A DNA stretch of 64,000 nucleotides. Origin: Desulfuromonas sp. KJ2020. Its GTDB lineage: Bacteria > Desulfobacterota > Desulfuromonadia > Desulfuromonadales > SZUA-540. Where the stretch lies: the NCBI RefSeq assembly GCF_024197615.1, contig NZ_JAKUKE010000003.1, positions 665,717 to 729,716 of the forward strand, read 5' to 3'. Made by a program: the position numbers and the translations under genes. Below, piece by piece: positions 27,036-36,068 of this stretch (the first letter of the stretch is position 1; each line of letters begins with the position of its first letter). Under the pieces are notes generated by a model. That model did not search any database and was not told where the DNA came from. It saw nothing but the letters and a program-made list of their open reading frames with translations.

Positions 27036-27494
27036 TCAGAGTATTTCCACCAGTTCGATTTCGTAGGTCAAATCTTCACCGATGAGGGGATGGTTGGCGT
27101 CGAAGGTCACGGAGTCGTCGGTGACTTCCAGTACGGTGACGATCTCAATTTCATCGTCTTCCGTGGTCAGTTCGAGCTCCTGCCCGACTTCGGGAACCAT
27201 GTCGCCGGGGATCTCGTCCCGACTGACGGTGAAGACCTTGTCGTCGTCATAGTCGCCAAAGGCGCTCTCCGCCGAGATCTTGACGACTTTTTTCTCCCCC
27301 GGCGACATGCCGATCAGGGCATCCTCGATTTCCTGGAAAAATTCGCCGTCGCCCAGGGTCAGCTCCATGGGGCCCGATTCGCAGTGGTCTTCTTCACACT
27401 GGCCGTCATCGAAGGTGGTGTCGAAAATAGAGCCATCGTTGAGCTTGCCAATAAAATCGATGCTGACGCGGTCGCCTTTTTTTGCTTTAGCCAT
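27036..27494 (-). CDS. slyD: FKBP-type peptidyl-prolyl isomerase, SlyD-like
   Basis: A 152-residue cytoplasmic prolyl isomerase and chaperone. The FKBP half (KKGDRVSIDFIGKLNDGSIFDTT) and the inserted IF-type domain (about 70-125) end in VTFDANHPLIGEDLTYEIELVEI, the SlyD signature. A loop with CEEDHCESG near residue 33 could bind metal, but the long His-rich C-terminal tail of E. coli SlyD is absent. An upstream GGAAGGAT fits the ribosome site. It is monocistronic. Confidence 0.9.
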   Translation of the reverse strand: MAKAKKGDRVSIDFIGKLNDGSIFDTTFDDGQCEEDHCESGPMELTLGDGEFFQEIEDALIGMSPGEKKVVKISAESAFGDYDDDKVFTVSRDEIPGDMVPEVGQELELTTEDDEIEIVTVLEVTDDSVTFDANHPLIGEDLTYEIELVEIL

Positions 27495-27655
27495 CCGGTT
27501 GATCCTTCCCTGTCTGTTGCGGTATTATGTTAGAAAATGCTTTATGGTAAGAGGGACGAGGCGGTCCGTCCAGAAAAAAATGCGGTTCTTTTTACTCTGG
27601 GCGTAAATAGCGGCAAGTCCTTGTGTTTATATTACCTTTTCAGGGAGACGAGACA

Positions 27656-27889
27656 ATGAAGATCACCATTGAATACTGCGGGAGTTGAGGGTATTTCCCC
27701 CGTGCCGTCAGTTTGGCGGAAAAAATTAATCGCGAGCTGCAGGAAAATCCTGACCTGATCAAATCGATGGGCGGCGTCTTTGAGGTCAAAGCCGATGGCA
27801 ACCTGATCTATTCCAAAAAGGTCACTGGCGTCTTCCCGGTCGAGAATGCGGTTATCGACAGTCTGCGCCGCCTGAAGTCCGCGGGCTGA
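27656..27889 (+). CDS. Selenoprotein, SelW-like Rdx family (UGA read as Sec at codon 11)
   Basis: A 77-residue protein that ordinary ORF calling misses because codon 11 (27686-27688) is TGA. Read through as selenocysteine, the N-terminus is MKITIEYCGSUGYFPRA, a perfect CxxU redox motif in the place typical of SelW/Rdx proteins. The rest is continuous and well-formed (LAEKINRELQEN, then GGVFEVKADGNLIYSKK and FPVENAVIDSLRR) to a TGA stop at 27887. AGGGAG lies eight bases before the ATG. A stop reading would leave ten residues, which is not sensible. A thioredoxin-like redox role is inferred from the family. sel genes are not in this window. Confidence 0.9.
27689..27720 (+). promoter_or_regulatory. 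Candidate bacterial SECIS hairpin
   Basis: Directly after the Sec UGA, CC/GG and GCC/GGC pairs (27700-27706 with 27715-27719, GU bulge at 27702-27703) enclose a loop GUCAGUUU containing GU, about 11 nt from the UGA. Spacing and apical G/U fit SelB-binding elements, but the stem is short, so this is tentative. Confidence 0.4.
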
Positions 27890-28026
27890 CCAAACGTTTT
27901 TAGAGCCCGATCTTAGATGCGTGCAAAGCCCTGGCCGAATTGGGTGCATCGAGGCCTGATTTCTGGTATGATGCCGCCGGCAGATGGCACCTCGTTCATC
28001 TGCCATTTCCCCTGACCGGAGTTTTC

Positions 28027-29274
28027 ATGCAAGATATTTTTGACGATACAGAAGCCGTCTTTGAAGAAGACGATCTGGAGATGGCTCAAGAGGCCCTGCA
28101 CCGGGGCGACAGTCGGGCTGCCCTTGAGCTGGCCCAGGAGTTTCTCCTCGAAAATCCTCTTAACGTCGAGGCCCTGAACCTGTGCGCCATCGCGGCCTCG
28201 AAGGAAGAGGATGAGGACAACGCCTATCTGCTCTTTCGCAAGGCCCTCGCCCTGGAACCCCATAACGGCACGATCCATCATAATTTTGCCGCCCTGCTCG
28301 AGCGTCTCGGCCGCTTCGAAGAAGCGCTCGAACATATTCGCTTCGCTCTGAAGCAACAGCCCGACTTTCCGGAAATCTACGTCAATATGGGCAATGCCCT
28401 CGACGCCCTCGGCCGTTCGGAGGAGGCACTGGCTGCCTACGATGAGGCTCTGACCCGCCTGCCCCAGTCGCCGGACGCGCAGTACAACAAAGGCTACGTG
28501 CTTAACCGGTTGGGACGTTTCGAGGAAGCACTTCGCTGCTTCGAACAGGTGCTGGTCGATTATCCGGGGGATCAGGCCACCCTGAACAGCCTGAGCTATT
28601 CCCTCGCGCATCTGCCCGACCAGGAGGAGGCGCTGGCCTACTGCGACAGCGCCCTGCGGCGAAATCCCCGTGTGGCCGTCTTCCATTTCAATCGCGGCCT
28701 CGCCCTGGGGAGGCTGACCCGCACCGACGAGGCTCTCGCCAGCCTGGATCGTGCCATCCGTCTCGATTCCGGTTTTTTCGAAGCTTTTATGGAGAAGGCC
28801 AGCCTTCTCATCGAAGCCGGGCGCTACGCTGAGGTTCTCTCTACCGTCAGCCTGGCGGAAAAGGTCGAACCGGATCATCCCGAACCACCCTTTTACCGGG
28901 GGATCGTACTGGAAAAGCTTGGAGATCTCGAGGGCGCCCTCTCGGCCATCGATGAGAGCCTGCGGCGGGATCCCGACTCCATCTATACCCTGAACAACAA
29001 GGGGAATGTGCTGATCGACCTCGGGCAGCTGGAGGAGGCGCTGGCCTGTTTCGATGCCATTCTCGAACGCACGACCCGCTATCCCCTGGCCCATTACAAT
29101 CGTGCCTGCGTTTTTGCCCGACTCGGGAAAGTCCGGGAAGCGGTCAAGGCCTTGAGCTGTGCTTCCGCCCAGGAAATGCAATTTCTTGAGGATGCTCTTC
29201 ATGACCCGGATTTTGATGGCATCCGCCATTCCCGATCCTTTAAGCGTCTTTATAAAGACAAAAAGACGGATTAA
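28027..29274 (+). CDS. TPR-repeat protein
   Basis: A 415-residue cytoplasmic protein made of about ten tetratricopeptide repeats. The repeat pattern is clear: LLERLGRFEEALEHIRFALKQ, then YVNMGNALDALGRSEEAL, then YNKGYVLNRLGRFEEAL and onwards. The start at 28027 (MQDIFDDTEAV) has CGGAG upstream. No signal peptide or catalytic domain is seen, so it is a protein-interaction scaffold of unknown partner. It lies just before the copper ATPase gene (12 bp) and may share its transcript. Confidence 0.87.
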   Translation: MQDIFDDTEAVFEEDDLEMAQEALHRGDSRAALELAQEFLLENPLNVEALNLCAIAASKEEDEDNAYLLFRKALALEPHNGTIHHNFAALLERLGRFEEALEHIRFALKQQPDFPEIYVNMGNALDALGRSEEALAAYDEALTRLPQSPDAQYNKGYVLNRLGRFEEALRCFEQVLVDYPGDQATLNSLSYSLAHLPDQEEALAYCDSALRRNPRVAVFHFNRGLALGRLTRTDEALASLDRAIRLDSGFFEAFMEKASLLIEAGRYAEVLSTVSLAEKVEPDHPEPPFYRGIVLEKLGDLEGALSAIDESLRRDPDSIYTLNNKGNVLIDLGQLEEALACFDAILERTTRYPLAHYNRACVFARLGKVREAVKALSCASAQEMQFLEDALHDPDFDGIRHSRSFKRLYKDKKTD

Positions 29275-29286
29275 GGCCATCTGCTC

Positions 29287-31980
29287 ATGACCGATTCCAT
29301 CGTTTTTCCCGTCCATGGCATGAAATGCCAGAAGTGTATGGGACGCGTCCGTGAGGCGCTGTCCTCCCTTGACGGTGTCACCGAAGTCGAGGTTTCCCTG
29401 GAGGAGCGCCAGGTGCAGATTACGGTGGAATTCGGTCACCTGCAGCGCGAGGCGCTGGTTGAGGCCGTCCGCCAGGCCGGATTCCAGGTGCCGGAAGAGG
29501 GAGACGAGGCGGTTTCGCCGGCAGAGGTACCTTCCCGGGCTGCGACGGATTCGGCCGCCAGGAAGAACCCCGGTGAGACCGAAAGAGTGACCTTGAAGAT
29601 TGCCGGGATGACCTGCGCCAACTGTGCCCGGACTATCGAAAAAGGGGTGGGGGGCATGGCCGGCGTCCAGAGCGCTGTGGTCAATTTCGCCGCGGAGAAA
29701 CTGCGGGTTGACTTTTGGCCGGAACAGACCGGCGTCGAGGCCATCCGGAAAAAGGTGGAGGCTCTCGGCTACCGCGCCTCCCTGCCGTCCGGAGAGACCT
29801 CGCCTGGTAAAATCTCTTTTGCGGTCCAGGGCATGCACTGTGCCGCCTGTTCGCAGACCGTCGAGAAAAAACTCTCGCAGCTCGAAGGCGTCCGCTCGGC
29901 CAGGGTCAATTTCGCCCGCGAGAAAGCGACGGTCGATTTCGATCCGGCCCTTATCGACCGGCCGGGTATTTTCGAGGCGGTACGCCGGGCTGGCTATACC
30001 CCTGTGGCCGCCCAGGATCAGGATGACGCGGAAGAGGGGAAGAAGCAGCTGCGCTGGCTGATTTTCTCTGCTGTCTTCACGGCTCCGATCATGCCGCTGA
30101 TGTGGCTGCATCCCTTCGGGGAGGCCACCCTCTATGTGATTTTCGCCCTGGCCACCCTGGTGCAGTTCACGGCGGGGCTGACCTTTTACCAGGGAGCCAC
30201 TACCTCGCTCAGAAACGGCGCCGCCAACATGGATGTACTGGTGGCCATGGGGATTACGGCGGCCTACGGCTATTCGGTGCTGGCTGGTTTCGGCTGGTTC
30301 GGCCTTTCCGGCGAGGTCTTTTTTGAAACCGGCGCCATGCTCATCACCTTCATTCGTTTCGGCAAATGGCTGGAGGCCCGCGCCAAGGGGAAGGCGGGGC
30401 AGGCGCTCAAGAAACTGCTCCACCTGCAGGCGGACCGGGCCCGCATCCTGGTGGATGGCGAGGAAAAAGAGGTGGCGGCCGACAGCATCGAGGTCGGTGA
30501 TGTCTTCGTTGTGCGCCCTGGCGAAAAGATCGCTACCGACGGCGTGGTCGTCGACGGCGGCGCGGCCGTGGACGAGTCCATGCTCACCGGCGAGGCGGTC
30601 CCCGTGGACAAGGGCGTCGATGACGAGGTTACCGGCGCCACCATCAACCGGAGCGGTCGGCTGGTCGTACGTGCCACCCGCGTCGGCGAACAGACGGCGC
30701 TGGCCCAGATTGTACGCATGGTCGAAGACGCGCAGGGGGACAAGGCACCCATCCAGCGCCTGGCCGATACCGTCTCCAATTACTTTGTGCCCACCGTCGT
30801 GGTGATCGCCCTGGCAACCTTTCTGCTCTGGCGTTTGGCCTTGGGGATGGAGTTCCTCTTCGCTTTCAAGATGGCCATCAGCGTCCTTGTCATCGCCTGC
30901 CCCTGCGCTCTCGGTCTGGCCACTCCGACGGCCATCATGGTCGGCAGCTCCGTCGGCCTCTCCGAGGGAATCCTGTTCAAGCGGGCGACGGTACTCGAAA
31001 ATATCTCCAAACTGCAGGTCGTGCTCTTCGACAAGACGGGGACTCTGACCCGCGGCGAATTTACGGTGATCGATGTCCTCCCTGCCGAAGGAATTGAGGA
31101 TAACGAGCTGCTGCGAATGGCGGCGGCCGCCGAGGCGGAAAGCCACCATCCTCTAGCCCGGGCTGTCGTTCATGCCGCCAAAGAGCAGAACCTGGACTGG
31201 CCTCAGGCTGCCGAAGTGGAAGAGCGCGGCGGCCACGGGCTTCTCTGCACGGTAGACGACCTTCACGTGGCTGTCGGCAACGAACGCCTGATGGAGGAGG
31301 AGAAGGTCTCCCTCGGAGGTCTGGCCGAACGGGCTCACGAGCTGGCTCGCTCCGGCAAATCCATCGTGTTTGTCGCCGCTGACCAGAAAGCCCTCGGCCT
31401 GCTGGCTCTGGCGGATACGCCGAAGGAAGGCGCGGCAGAAACCATCGCCCGCCTGAAGGATCTTGGCCTGCGCACGATCATGATCACCGGGGACCGGCTG
31501 GCGGTGGCCGAGGCGGTCGCCGCGGAGGTGGGCATCGACGCCGTCGAGGCGGAGGTTCTGCCCGAACACAAGCAGCAGGTGGTTCGTCGTTATCAGGATG
31601 AAGGCTACCTCGTCGGCATGGTGGGCGATGGCATCAATGACGCGCCCGCCCTGGCCCAGGCCGATATCGGCATCGCCATCGGCAGCGGTACCGACGTGGC
31701 CAAGGAGACCGGCGAACTCATTCTGGTCAAGGGCGATATTCGCGATGTGGAGCGCGGCATTCGCCTGGGGCGAAGGACCCTGTCGAAGATCAAGCAGAAT
31801 CTCTTCTGGGCCTTTTTTTACAACGTGGCGGGCATTCCTATCGCCGCCGGCGTGCTCTATCCGGCCTTCGGCCTGGTTCTCAAACCCGAATTCGCCGGCC
31901 TGGCCATGGCTTTTTCGAGCGTGTCGGTCGTCACCAACAGTCTCTTGCTCTGGCGCTACCGCCAGCGTCTGCAGGAATAG
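29287..31980 (+). CDS. copA: Copper-exporting P1B-type ATPase with three HMA domains
   Basis: An 897-residue inner-membrane Cu(I) pump. Three N-terminal metal-binding domains carry MKCQKC (first), MTCANC (second) and MHCAAC (third), all with CxxC. Eight membrane helices follow, with the CPC ion-path motif at residues 538-540. The phosphorylation site DKTGTLT has its Asp at residue 582, TGES-type TGEA occurs in the actuator domain, HP in SHHPLARA, and [10 protein letters not shown] at residue 780. Most bacterial CopA proteins have one or two HMA domains, so three is on the high side. It complements the distant periplasmic copper pair at 4.3-6.9 kb. Confidence 0.96.
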   Translation: MTDSIVFPVHGMKCQKCMGRVREALSSLDGVTEVEVSLEERQVQITVEFGHLQREALVEAVRQAGFQVPEEGDEAVSPAEVPSRAATDSAARKNPGETERVTLKIAGMTCANCARTIEKGVGGMAGVQSAVVNFAAEKLRVDFWPEQTGVEAIRKKVEALGYRASLPSGETSPGKISFAVQGMHCAACSQTVEKKLSQLEGVRSARVNFAREKATVDFDPALIDRPGIFEAVRRAGYTPVAAQDQDDAEEGKKQLRWLIFSAVFTAPIMPLMWLHPFGEATLYVIFALATLVQFTAGLTFYQGATTSLRNGAANMDVLVAMGITAAYGYSVLAGFGWFGLSGEVFFETGAMLITFIRFGKWLEARAKGKAGQALKKLLHLQADRARILVDGEEKEVAADSIEVGDVFVVRPGEKIATDGVVVDGGAAVDESMLTGEAVPVDKGVDDEVTGATINRSGRLVVRATRVGEQTALAQIVRMVEDAQGDKAPIQRLADTVSNYFVPTVVVIALATFLLWRLALGMEFLFAFKMAISVLVIACPCALGLATPTAIMVGSSVGLSEGILFKRATVLENISKLQVVLFDKTGTLTRGEFTVIDVLPAEGIEDNELLRMAAAAEAESHHPLARAVVHAAKEQNLDWPQAAEVEERGGHGLLCTVDDLHVAVGNERLMEEEKVSLGGLAERAHELARSGKSIVFVAADQKALGLLALADTPKEGAAETIARLKDLGLRTIMITGDRLAVAEAVAAEVGIDAVEAEVLPEHKQQVVRRYQDEGYLVGMVGDGINDAPALAQADIGIAIGSGTDVAKETGELILVKGDIRDVERGIRLGRRTLSKIKQNLFWAFFYNVAGIPIAAGVLYPAFGLVLKPEFAGLAMAFSSVSVVTNSLLLWRYRQRLQE

Positions 31981-31983
31981 CGC

Positions 31984-32460
31984 ATGACACCGATCGTAGG
32001 AGTTATCGGCGCCGGCACGGTGTCGACGGCAGGCTATGAGGCCGCCCGCCGGGTCGGACAATTGCTGGCCGAGGCCGGACTGGTTCTGGTCTGCGGCGGG
32101 CTCGGCGGCGTCATGGAGGCGGCCTGCCGTGGCTGCCAGGAAAAAGGTGGCATCTCCCTCGGGATCCTGCCGGGAGCCAGCCGCCAGGATGCCAACCCCT
32201 ACGTGAGCTTCCCCGTCGTCACCGACATGGGGCACGCCCGCAACGTCATCATCGCGCATACCGCACAGGTTCTCATCGCTGTTGAAGGGGAATACGGCAC
32301 GCTCTCTGAAATCGCCGTCGCCCTCAAGCTCGGTCGACCCGTCATCGCCCTCGGCCACTGGCAGCAGGTCGAAGGCGTTCTGAAGGCTTCCTCCCCGGAA
32401 CAGGCCGTGCGTCTGGCTCTTGATTGCCTCGCGGACCATCCTTCACGACAAGGAGAATGA
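31984..32460 (+). CDS. TIGR00725-family protein (LOG/lysine-decarboxylase-like fold)
   Basis: A 158-residue Rossmann-type protein with the core VCGGLGGVMEAACRG and GHARNVIIAHTAQVLIAVEGEYGTLSE split around residues 37-110. These match TIGR00725 proteins, relatives of the LOG nucleotide phosphoribohydrolases. The catalytic PGG-GT-E pattern of true LOG enzymes is only partly present, so the reaction is uncertain. It starts 4 bp after copA and is 7 bp before the next gene, so the three form a tight operon. Confidence 0.8.
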   Translation: MTPIVGVIGAGTVSTAGYEAARRVGQLLAEAGLVLVCGGLGGVMEAACRGCQEKGGISLGILPGASRQDANPYVSFPVVTDMGHARNVIIAHTAQVLIAVEGEYGTLSEIAVALKLGRPVIALGHWQQVEGVLKASSPEQAVRLALDCLADHPSRQGE

Positions 32461-32466
32461 TCGGAT

Positions 32467-33504
32467 ATGCCCGTCGACTTAAATCGATCCCTCGAATTTT
32501 CCCGGCAACTGGTCGATTGGGTGCGCGGCAAAGGGCGCATTCTCATCTTTTGTCACGACAATCCCGACCCTGATTCCCTGGCTACTGCCTATGCGCTGCA
32601 GCATCTTTTTCTGGTCAAGGCCGGGCAGGAAGCGACCATCGCCTTTGGCGGCATCATCGGGCGGGGGGAAAACCGTACCATGGTACGCCTGCTGGAGATC
32701 GATGCCGTCAAGGTGCAGGATCTGGACCTTGATGAATTCAACGTTTTCTGCGCGGTCGATACCCAGCCGGGGACCGGCAACAATTCCATTCCGGCCGGAG
32801 TCCGCCTCGATGTGGTGATCGACCATCACCCGCTGCGCGAGGCCACCGCTCTGGTTCGCCTGGCTGATGTCCGGGAGGATTACGGGGCGGCGGCGACTCT
32901 GCTCTTTGAATATCTCAAGGCGCAGGAGATCACCATCTGCACCAAGCTGGCGACCATCCTTTTTTACGCTATCAAATCGGAGACCCAGGATCTGGGTCGG
33001 GAGTGGGCCAAGGCCGACCGTGAGGCCTACCTCAGCCTGGTTCCTCTGGTCAACAACCACATTCTGTATGAGATTACCCATCCGCAGGCGCCGCGGGGCT
33101 ATTTCAGCAGCTTTAACAAGGCCATCGAGAGCGCCCGCACTTACGGGGAAGTTCTTGTTTTCAATCTGTATGATATTGAAGTCCCTGACATGGTCGCTGA
33201 AATGGCGGACTTTCTGCTGCGTGTGGACGATGTGGCCGTCGTTATGGGGATGGGCCGTTACAACGGTATGGGTGTTCTCTCCCTGCGCACGCTACGCGAA
33301 GACCTCAATGCCGGCGATCTCATCCAGGAGGTGGTACAGGGCATCGGCACGGCCGGCGGACACGGCATGATTGCGGGGGGACAGATCCGGCCTTTTCCTG
33401 AAAAGCAGGCCCAGCAGCATGAATTGGAAATCACTCTGACAGGGCGTCTGCTCGAAGCCCTCGGGCTGGAAAAAAGCCCGGGTTTGAGCCTGCTTACCAG
33501 CTGA
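32467..33504 (+). CDS. DHH-family phosphoesterase
   Basis: A 345-residue DHH/DHHA1 phosphoesterase. The metal-binding motifs are HDNPDPDSLA near residue 30, the Asp in FCAVDTQPG near 97 and the defining DHHP near 119. The DHHA1 domain ends with GTAGGHGMIAGGQI near residue 300. Relatives (NrnA, RecJ-like) cleave short oligoribonucleotides, pAp or cyclic-dinucleotide products. Given the predicted cyclic-dinucleotide riboswitches in this window, a role in degrading linear dinucleotides is worth considering but unproven. Confidence 0.85.
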   Translation: MPVDLNRSLEFSRQLVDWVRGKGRILIFCHDNPDPDSLATAYALQHLFLVKAGQEATIAFGGIIGRGENRTMVRLLEIDAVKVQDLDLDEFNVFCAVDTQPGTGNNSIPAGVRLDVVIDHHPLREATALVRLADVREDYGAAATLLFEYLKAQEITICTKLATILFYAIKSETQDLGREWAKADREAYLSLVPLVNNHILYEITHPQAPRGYFSSFNKAIESARTYGEVLVFNLYDIEVPDMVAEMADFLLRVDDVAVVMGMGRYNGMGVLSLRTLREDLNAGDLIQEVVQGIGTAGGHGMIAGGQIRPFPEKQAQQHELEITLTGRLLEALGLEKSPGLSLLTS

Positions 33505-33584
33505 ATCCCTTGCTGCCTTTCGAGCGTTGACTCCATGCGCGCATCCGGGCTATAAACACATTCCTTTGCCTGATCGAGGTCATT

Positions 33585-34664
33585 ATGGTTCGTTTTCTTT
33601 TTATTGCACTCTTCTGGCTGTTGGCCTGTCTGCCGGCGGTCGCGTCCGTCGAAATATCCCTGGGGGGAAGCAGCCCCGTCACCATAGAGGAAGTCTACCG
33701 CCGGGATGGGACCTCTTTTCTCCCGGTGGACGAGGTGCTGCGTGCCGTCGGCCTTTCCGGGCGCTGGATTTCCGTCGAGCATATCTACACCTTCAAGACC
33801 CCCCGCGGCACGGCCACCATCTCCCCCGGCAGCCAGTTCATCCGCGTCGATGGCGATTTCATTCCTCTGAGCCACCGTCCCCGCTTCATCGACGGCAAAC
33901 TGCGCGTCCCGGAAAATTTCGTGACCGGCAATCTCCGCACTCTGCTCGGCCAGACGGTCTACTATCGCAACCTGCAGCCGGTTGTCGACGAGGATCCCGA
34001 GGGAGAAGAAGGTACCCTCGACCGCCTCTTTGCCTTCTTGCTGAATAAAAAGAAAACGGCCGCTGCTCCCGGTATTCGCGGGGTGGCGATTGATCCGGGG
34101 CATGGCGGCGAAGATCCCGGCGTCATCGGATTGGATGGCGTCAAGGAAAAGGATGTGACCTTAAGTGCCGCCCGCCGCTTTGAGAAACTGATCAAAATGC
34201 GCCTGGGAATCCCCGTTTATCTCAGTCGTGACGGTGATTATGCCCTCAGCTGGCAACAACGTTTCGAACCGGCCCTGCGCAGTGACGTGGACGCCTTCAT
34301 CACCCTGCACGCCCAGGGCGCTTTTTCCCCGGGACCCCAGGGCTTGACGCTTTTCATCCGCCCTCAGAACGGCATCGACGAGAACAAGGGCGAAGGGGAG
34401 CGACCCGACCTCAGCCTGAAGCTGGCCCGGGAACTCAAGGTTTCCCTGGAAAAACAGGGTCTGCCGGTCCTGGATATCGTGCAGGCGCCCTTGCTGCCTC
34501 TCGGTCGGGGCGATCTACCGAGTGTGCTGGTGGAGATGGGGTATCTGACTAACAGAGAAAATAAAAAGCAGCTGGTAGAAGATGCCGGACTCGACCGTAT
34601 GGCCGAGGCCCTCTACGGCGGCTTCAAGGTCTTTGCCGATAAACAAAAGGAGAACATGAATTGA
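33585..34664 (+). CDS. N-acetylmuramoyl-L-alanine amidase (Amidase_3)
   Basis: A 359-residue exported hydrolase that cuts peptide stems from peptidoglycan. Signal peptide to about residue 21 (LPAVASV), then a stalk-like domain (about 22-130) resembling copper-amine-oxidase N-terminal folds, then the catalytic domain from about 165. Zinc ligands are in [12 protein letters not shown], the Glu in GVKEKDVTL and LHAQG; the catalytic Glu is in [12 protein letters not shown]-type spacing is ordinary for this family. It ends overlapping the rph start. Confidence 0.88.
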   Translation: MVRFLFIALFWLLACLPAVASVEISLGGSSPVTIEEVYRRDGTSFLPVDEVLRAVGLSGRWISVEHIYTFKTPRGTATISPGSQFIRVDGDFIPLSHRPRFIDGKLRVPENFVTGNLRTLLGQTVYYRNLQPVVDEDPEGEEGTLDRLFAFLLNKKKTAAAPGIRGVAIDPGHGGEDPGVIGLDGVKEKDVTLSAARRFEKLIKMRLGIPVYLSRDGDYALSWQQRFEPALRSDVDAFITLHAQGAFSPGPQGLTLFIRPQNGIDENKGEGERPDLSLKLARELKVSLEKQGLPVLDIVQAPLLPLGRGDLPSVLVEMGYLTNRENKKQLVEDAGLDRMAEALYGGFKVFADKQKENMN

Positions 34665-35395
34665 ACCACCATCCGACTCAACGTAAAGACGGACGCGCCG
34701 TTGAAGCCCTGCGTGACGTGTCCTTTGACCTGCATTTTACCCGTTATGCCGAAGGCTCTGTGCTGGTTTCTTTTGGCAATACCCGCGTTTTATGCAACGC
34801 CACCGTGGAAGAGAAGGTGCCCCCCTTCATGAAGGGGGAGGGCCGCGGTTGGGTCACCGCCGAATATGCCATGCTGCCGCGCGCGACCCATAGCCGCTCT
34901 CCGCGGGAATCCACCCGGGGGAAGGTCGGCGGCCGTACGCATGAAATCCAGCGCCTGATCGGACGTTCCCTGCGGGCCGTCATGGATATGGAAGCTCTGG
35001 GCGAACGGACCATTCAGATGGACTGTGACGTCATTCAGGCGGATGGGGGGACGCGCACTGCCTCGATTACCGGCGCCTATGTCGCCATGGCGCTGGCCGT
35101 CAACACGCTGCTCGAAAAAGGGCTTATTGACCGATCTCCCATCAAGGAAAGCGTTGCCGCCGTCAGCGTCGGCATCGTCGACGGCCAACCCGTGCTCGAT
35201 CTGAATTATGACGAGGATTTTCAGGCGTCCGTCGACATGAACTATGTCATTACTGAGTCCGGTCGTTTCGTCGAGGTGCAGGGGACGGCAGAAGAGGAGC
35301 CTTTTACCCTGCAGGAACTGGACGCTCTCCGGGACCTGGCCCTGGTCGGCTGCCGCAAACTGGGTGAACTGCAGAAAAAGGCGCTGGAGGGCTAA
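34661..35395 (+). CDS. rph: Ribonuclease PH
   Basis: A 244-residue phosphorolytic 3' exoribonuclease that trims tRNA ends. The TTG start at 34661 follows AGGAG with eight bases spacing, and overlaps the amidase stop. Diagnostic segments are [37 protein letters not shown] and [20 protein letters not shown] (only partly quoted), plus [17 protein letters not shown]. Length is usual for the family. It is directly followed by rdgB, a very common gene pair. Confidence 0.97.
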   Translation: MNHHPTQRKDGRAVEALRDVSFDLHFTRYAEGSVLVSFGNTRVLCNATVEEKVPPFMKGEGRGWVTAEYAMLPRATHSRSPRESTRGKVGGRTHEIQRLIGRSLRAVMDMEALGERTIQMDCDVIQADGGTRTASITGAYVAMALAVNTLLEKGLIDRSPIKESVAAVSVGIVDGQPVLDLNYDEDFQASVDMNYVITESGRFVEVQGTAEEEPFTLQELDALRDLALVGCRKLGELQKKALEG

Positions 35396-35396
35396 G

Positions 35397-35993
35397 ATGG
35401 ATCTGGTGGTCGCGACGCGCAATCAGGGTAAACTCAAGGAAATCCGCCGGCTGCTGATGGATACCGGCGTTGAGGTCCGGGGACTGGACGAATTTCCCGG
35501 AGTCCCCGAAGTCGAGGAAGATGGTGACAGCTTTGAGGCCAACGCCCGCAAGAAGGCGGAAACGGTGGCGGCGGCGGTCGGGCTGTGGACCCTCGCCGAC
35601 GATTCCGGGCTGACGGTGGACGCTCTCGGCGGCCGGCCCGGGGTGCATTCCGCCCGTTATGCCGGACCGGAGGCCACCGATGCCGACAACAATGCCAAAC
35701 TCATTCAGGAATTGGCGGAGGTTTCACGGGTTCAACGCAAAGGAGCCTTCAACTGCTGTATGGCCCTGAGTCGGCCGGGGGAACCGACCCGCGTCTTTCA
35801 CGGCCGGATTGAGGGTCTTCTTCTCGACGAACCGCGGGGGGAAGGGGGGTTCGGCTATGATCCGCTCTTTCTGGTGCGGGAATACGGCAAGACCATGGCC
35901 GAACTGGCGATAGAGGTTAAAAACCGTATCAGTCATCGCGGCCAGGCCTTGCGCCAGGCGCTGGGCTGGATCAAGGACAATCTGCTGGGATAG
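35397..35993 (+). CDS. rdgB: XTP/dITP diphosphatase (non-canonical purine NTP pyrophosphatase)
   Basis: A 198-residue housecleaning enzyme that hydrolyses XTP, dITP and ITP. The start at 35397 (MDLVVATRNQGKLKE) is fixed by the conserved N-terminus; the longer frame is overlap with rph. Motifs ATRNQGKLKEI, FEANARKKAET, LADDSGLTVDAL, GVHSARYAG and GGFGYDPLF are all present. One base separates it from rph. It ends the operon at a terminator. Confidence 0.97.
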   Translation: MDLVVATRNQGKLKEIRRLLMDTGVEVRGLDEFPGVPEVEEDGDSFEANARKKAETVAAAVGLWTLADDSGLTVDALGGRPGVHSARYAGPEATDADNNAKLIQELAEVSRVQRKGAFNCCMALSRPGEPTRVFHGRIEGLLLDEPRGEGGFGYDPLFLVREYGKTMAELAIEVKNRISHRGQALRQALGWIKDNLLG

Positions 35994-36031
35994 CAAAAAA
36001 GGTTTGCCGGAAGATGGCAAACCTTTTTTGC
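35993..36031. terminator. Bidirectional intrinsic terminator after rdgB
   Basis: A perfect 16-bp inverted repeat (35993-36008 with 36016-36031), stem GGTTTGCC/GGCAAACC flanked by A6 and T6. It can end both the rph-rdgB transcript and the minus-strand operon that finishes at 36069. Confidence 0.92.
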
Positions 36032-36068
36032 TTGATAAGTCCTTTTTTGCTGGTTGGCCCTAGAAGAC

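Noticed and set aside
27656-27688. Ten-residue ORF or pseudogene ending at TGA
   Set aside because: Intact downstream coding and the CxxU position favour selenocysteine over a nonsense mutation.
27913-31149. 1078-codon minus-strand open frame
   Set aside because: It is antisense to the TPR and copper ATPase genes, which carry clear motifs. High GC makes long shadow frames common.
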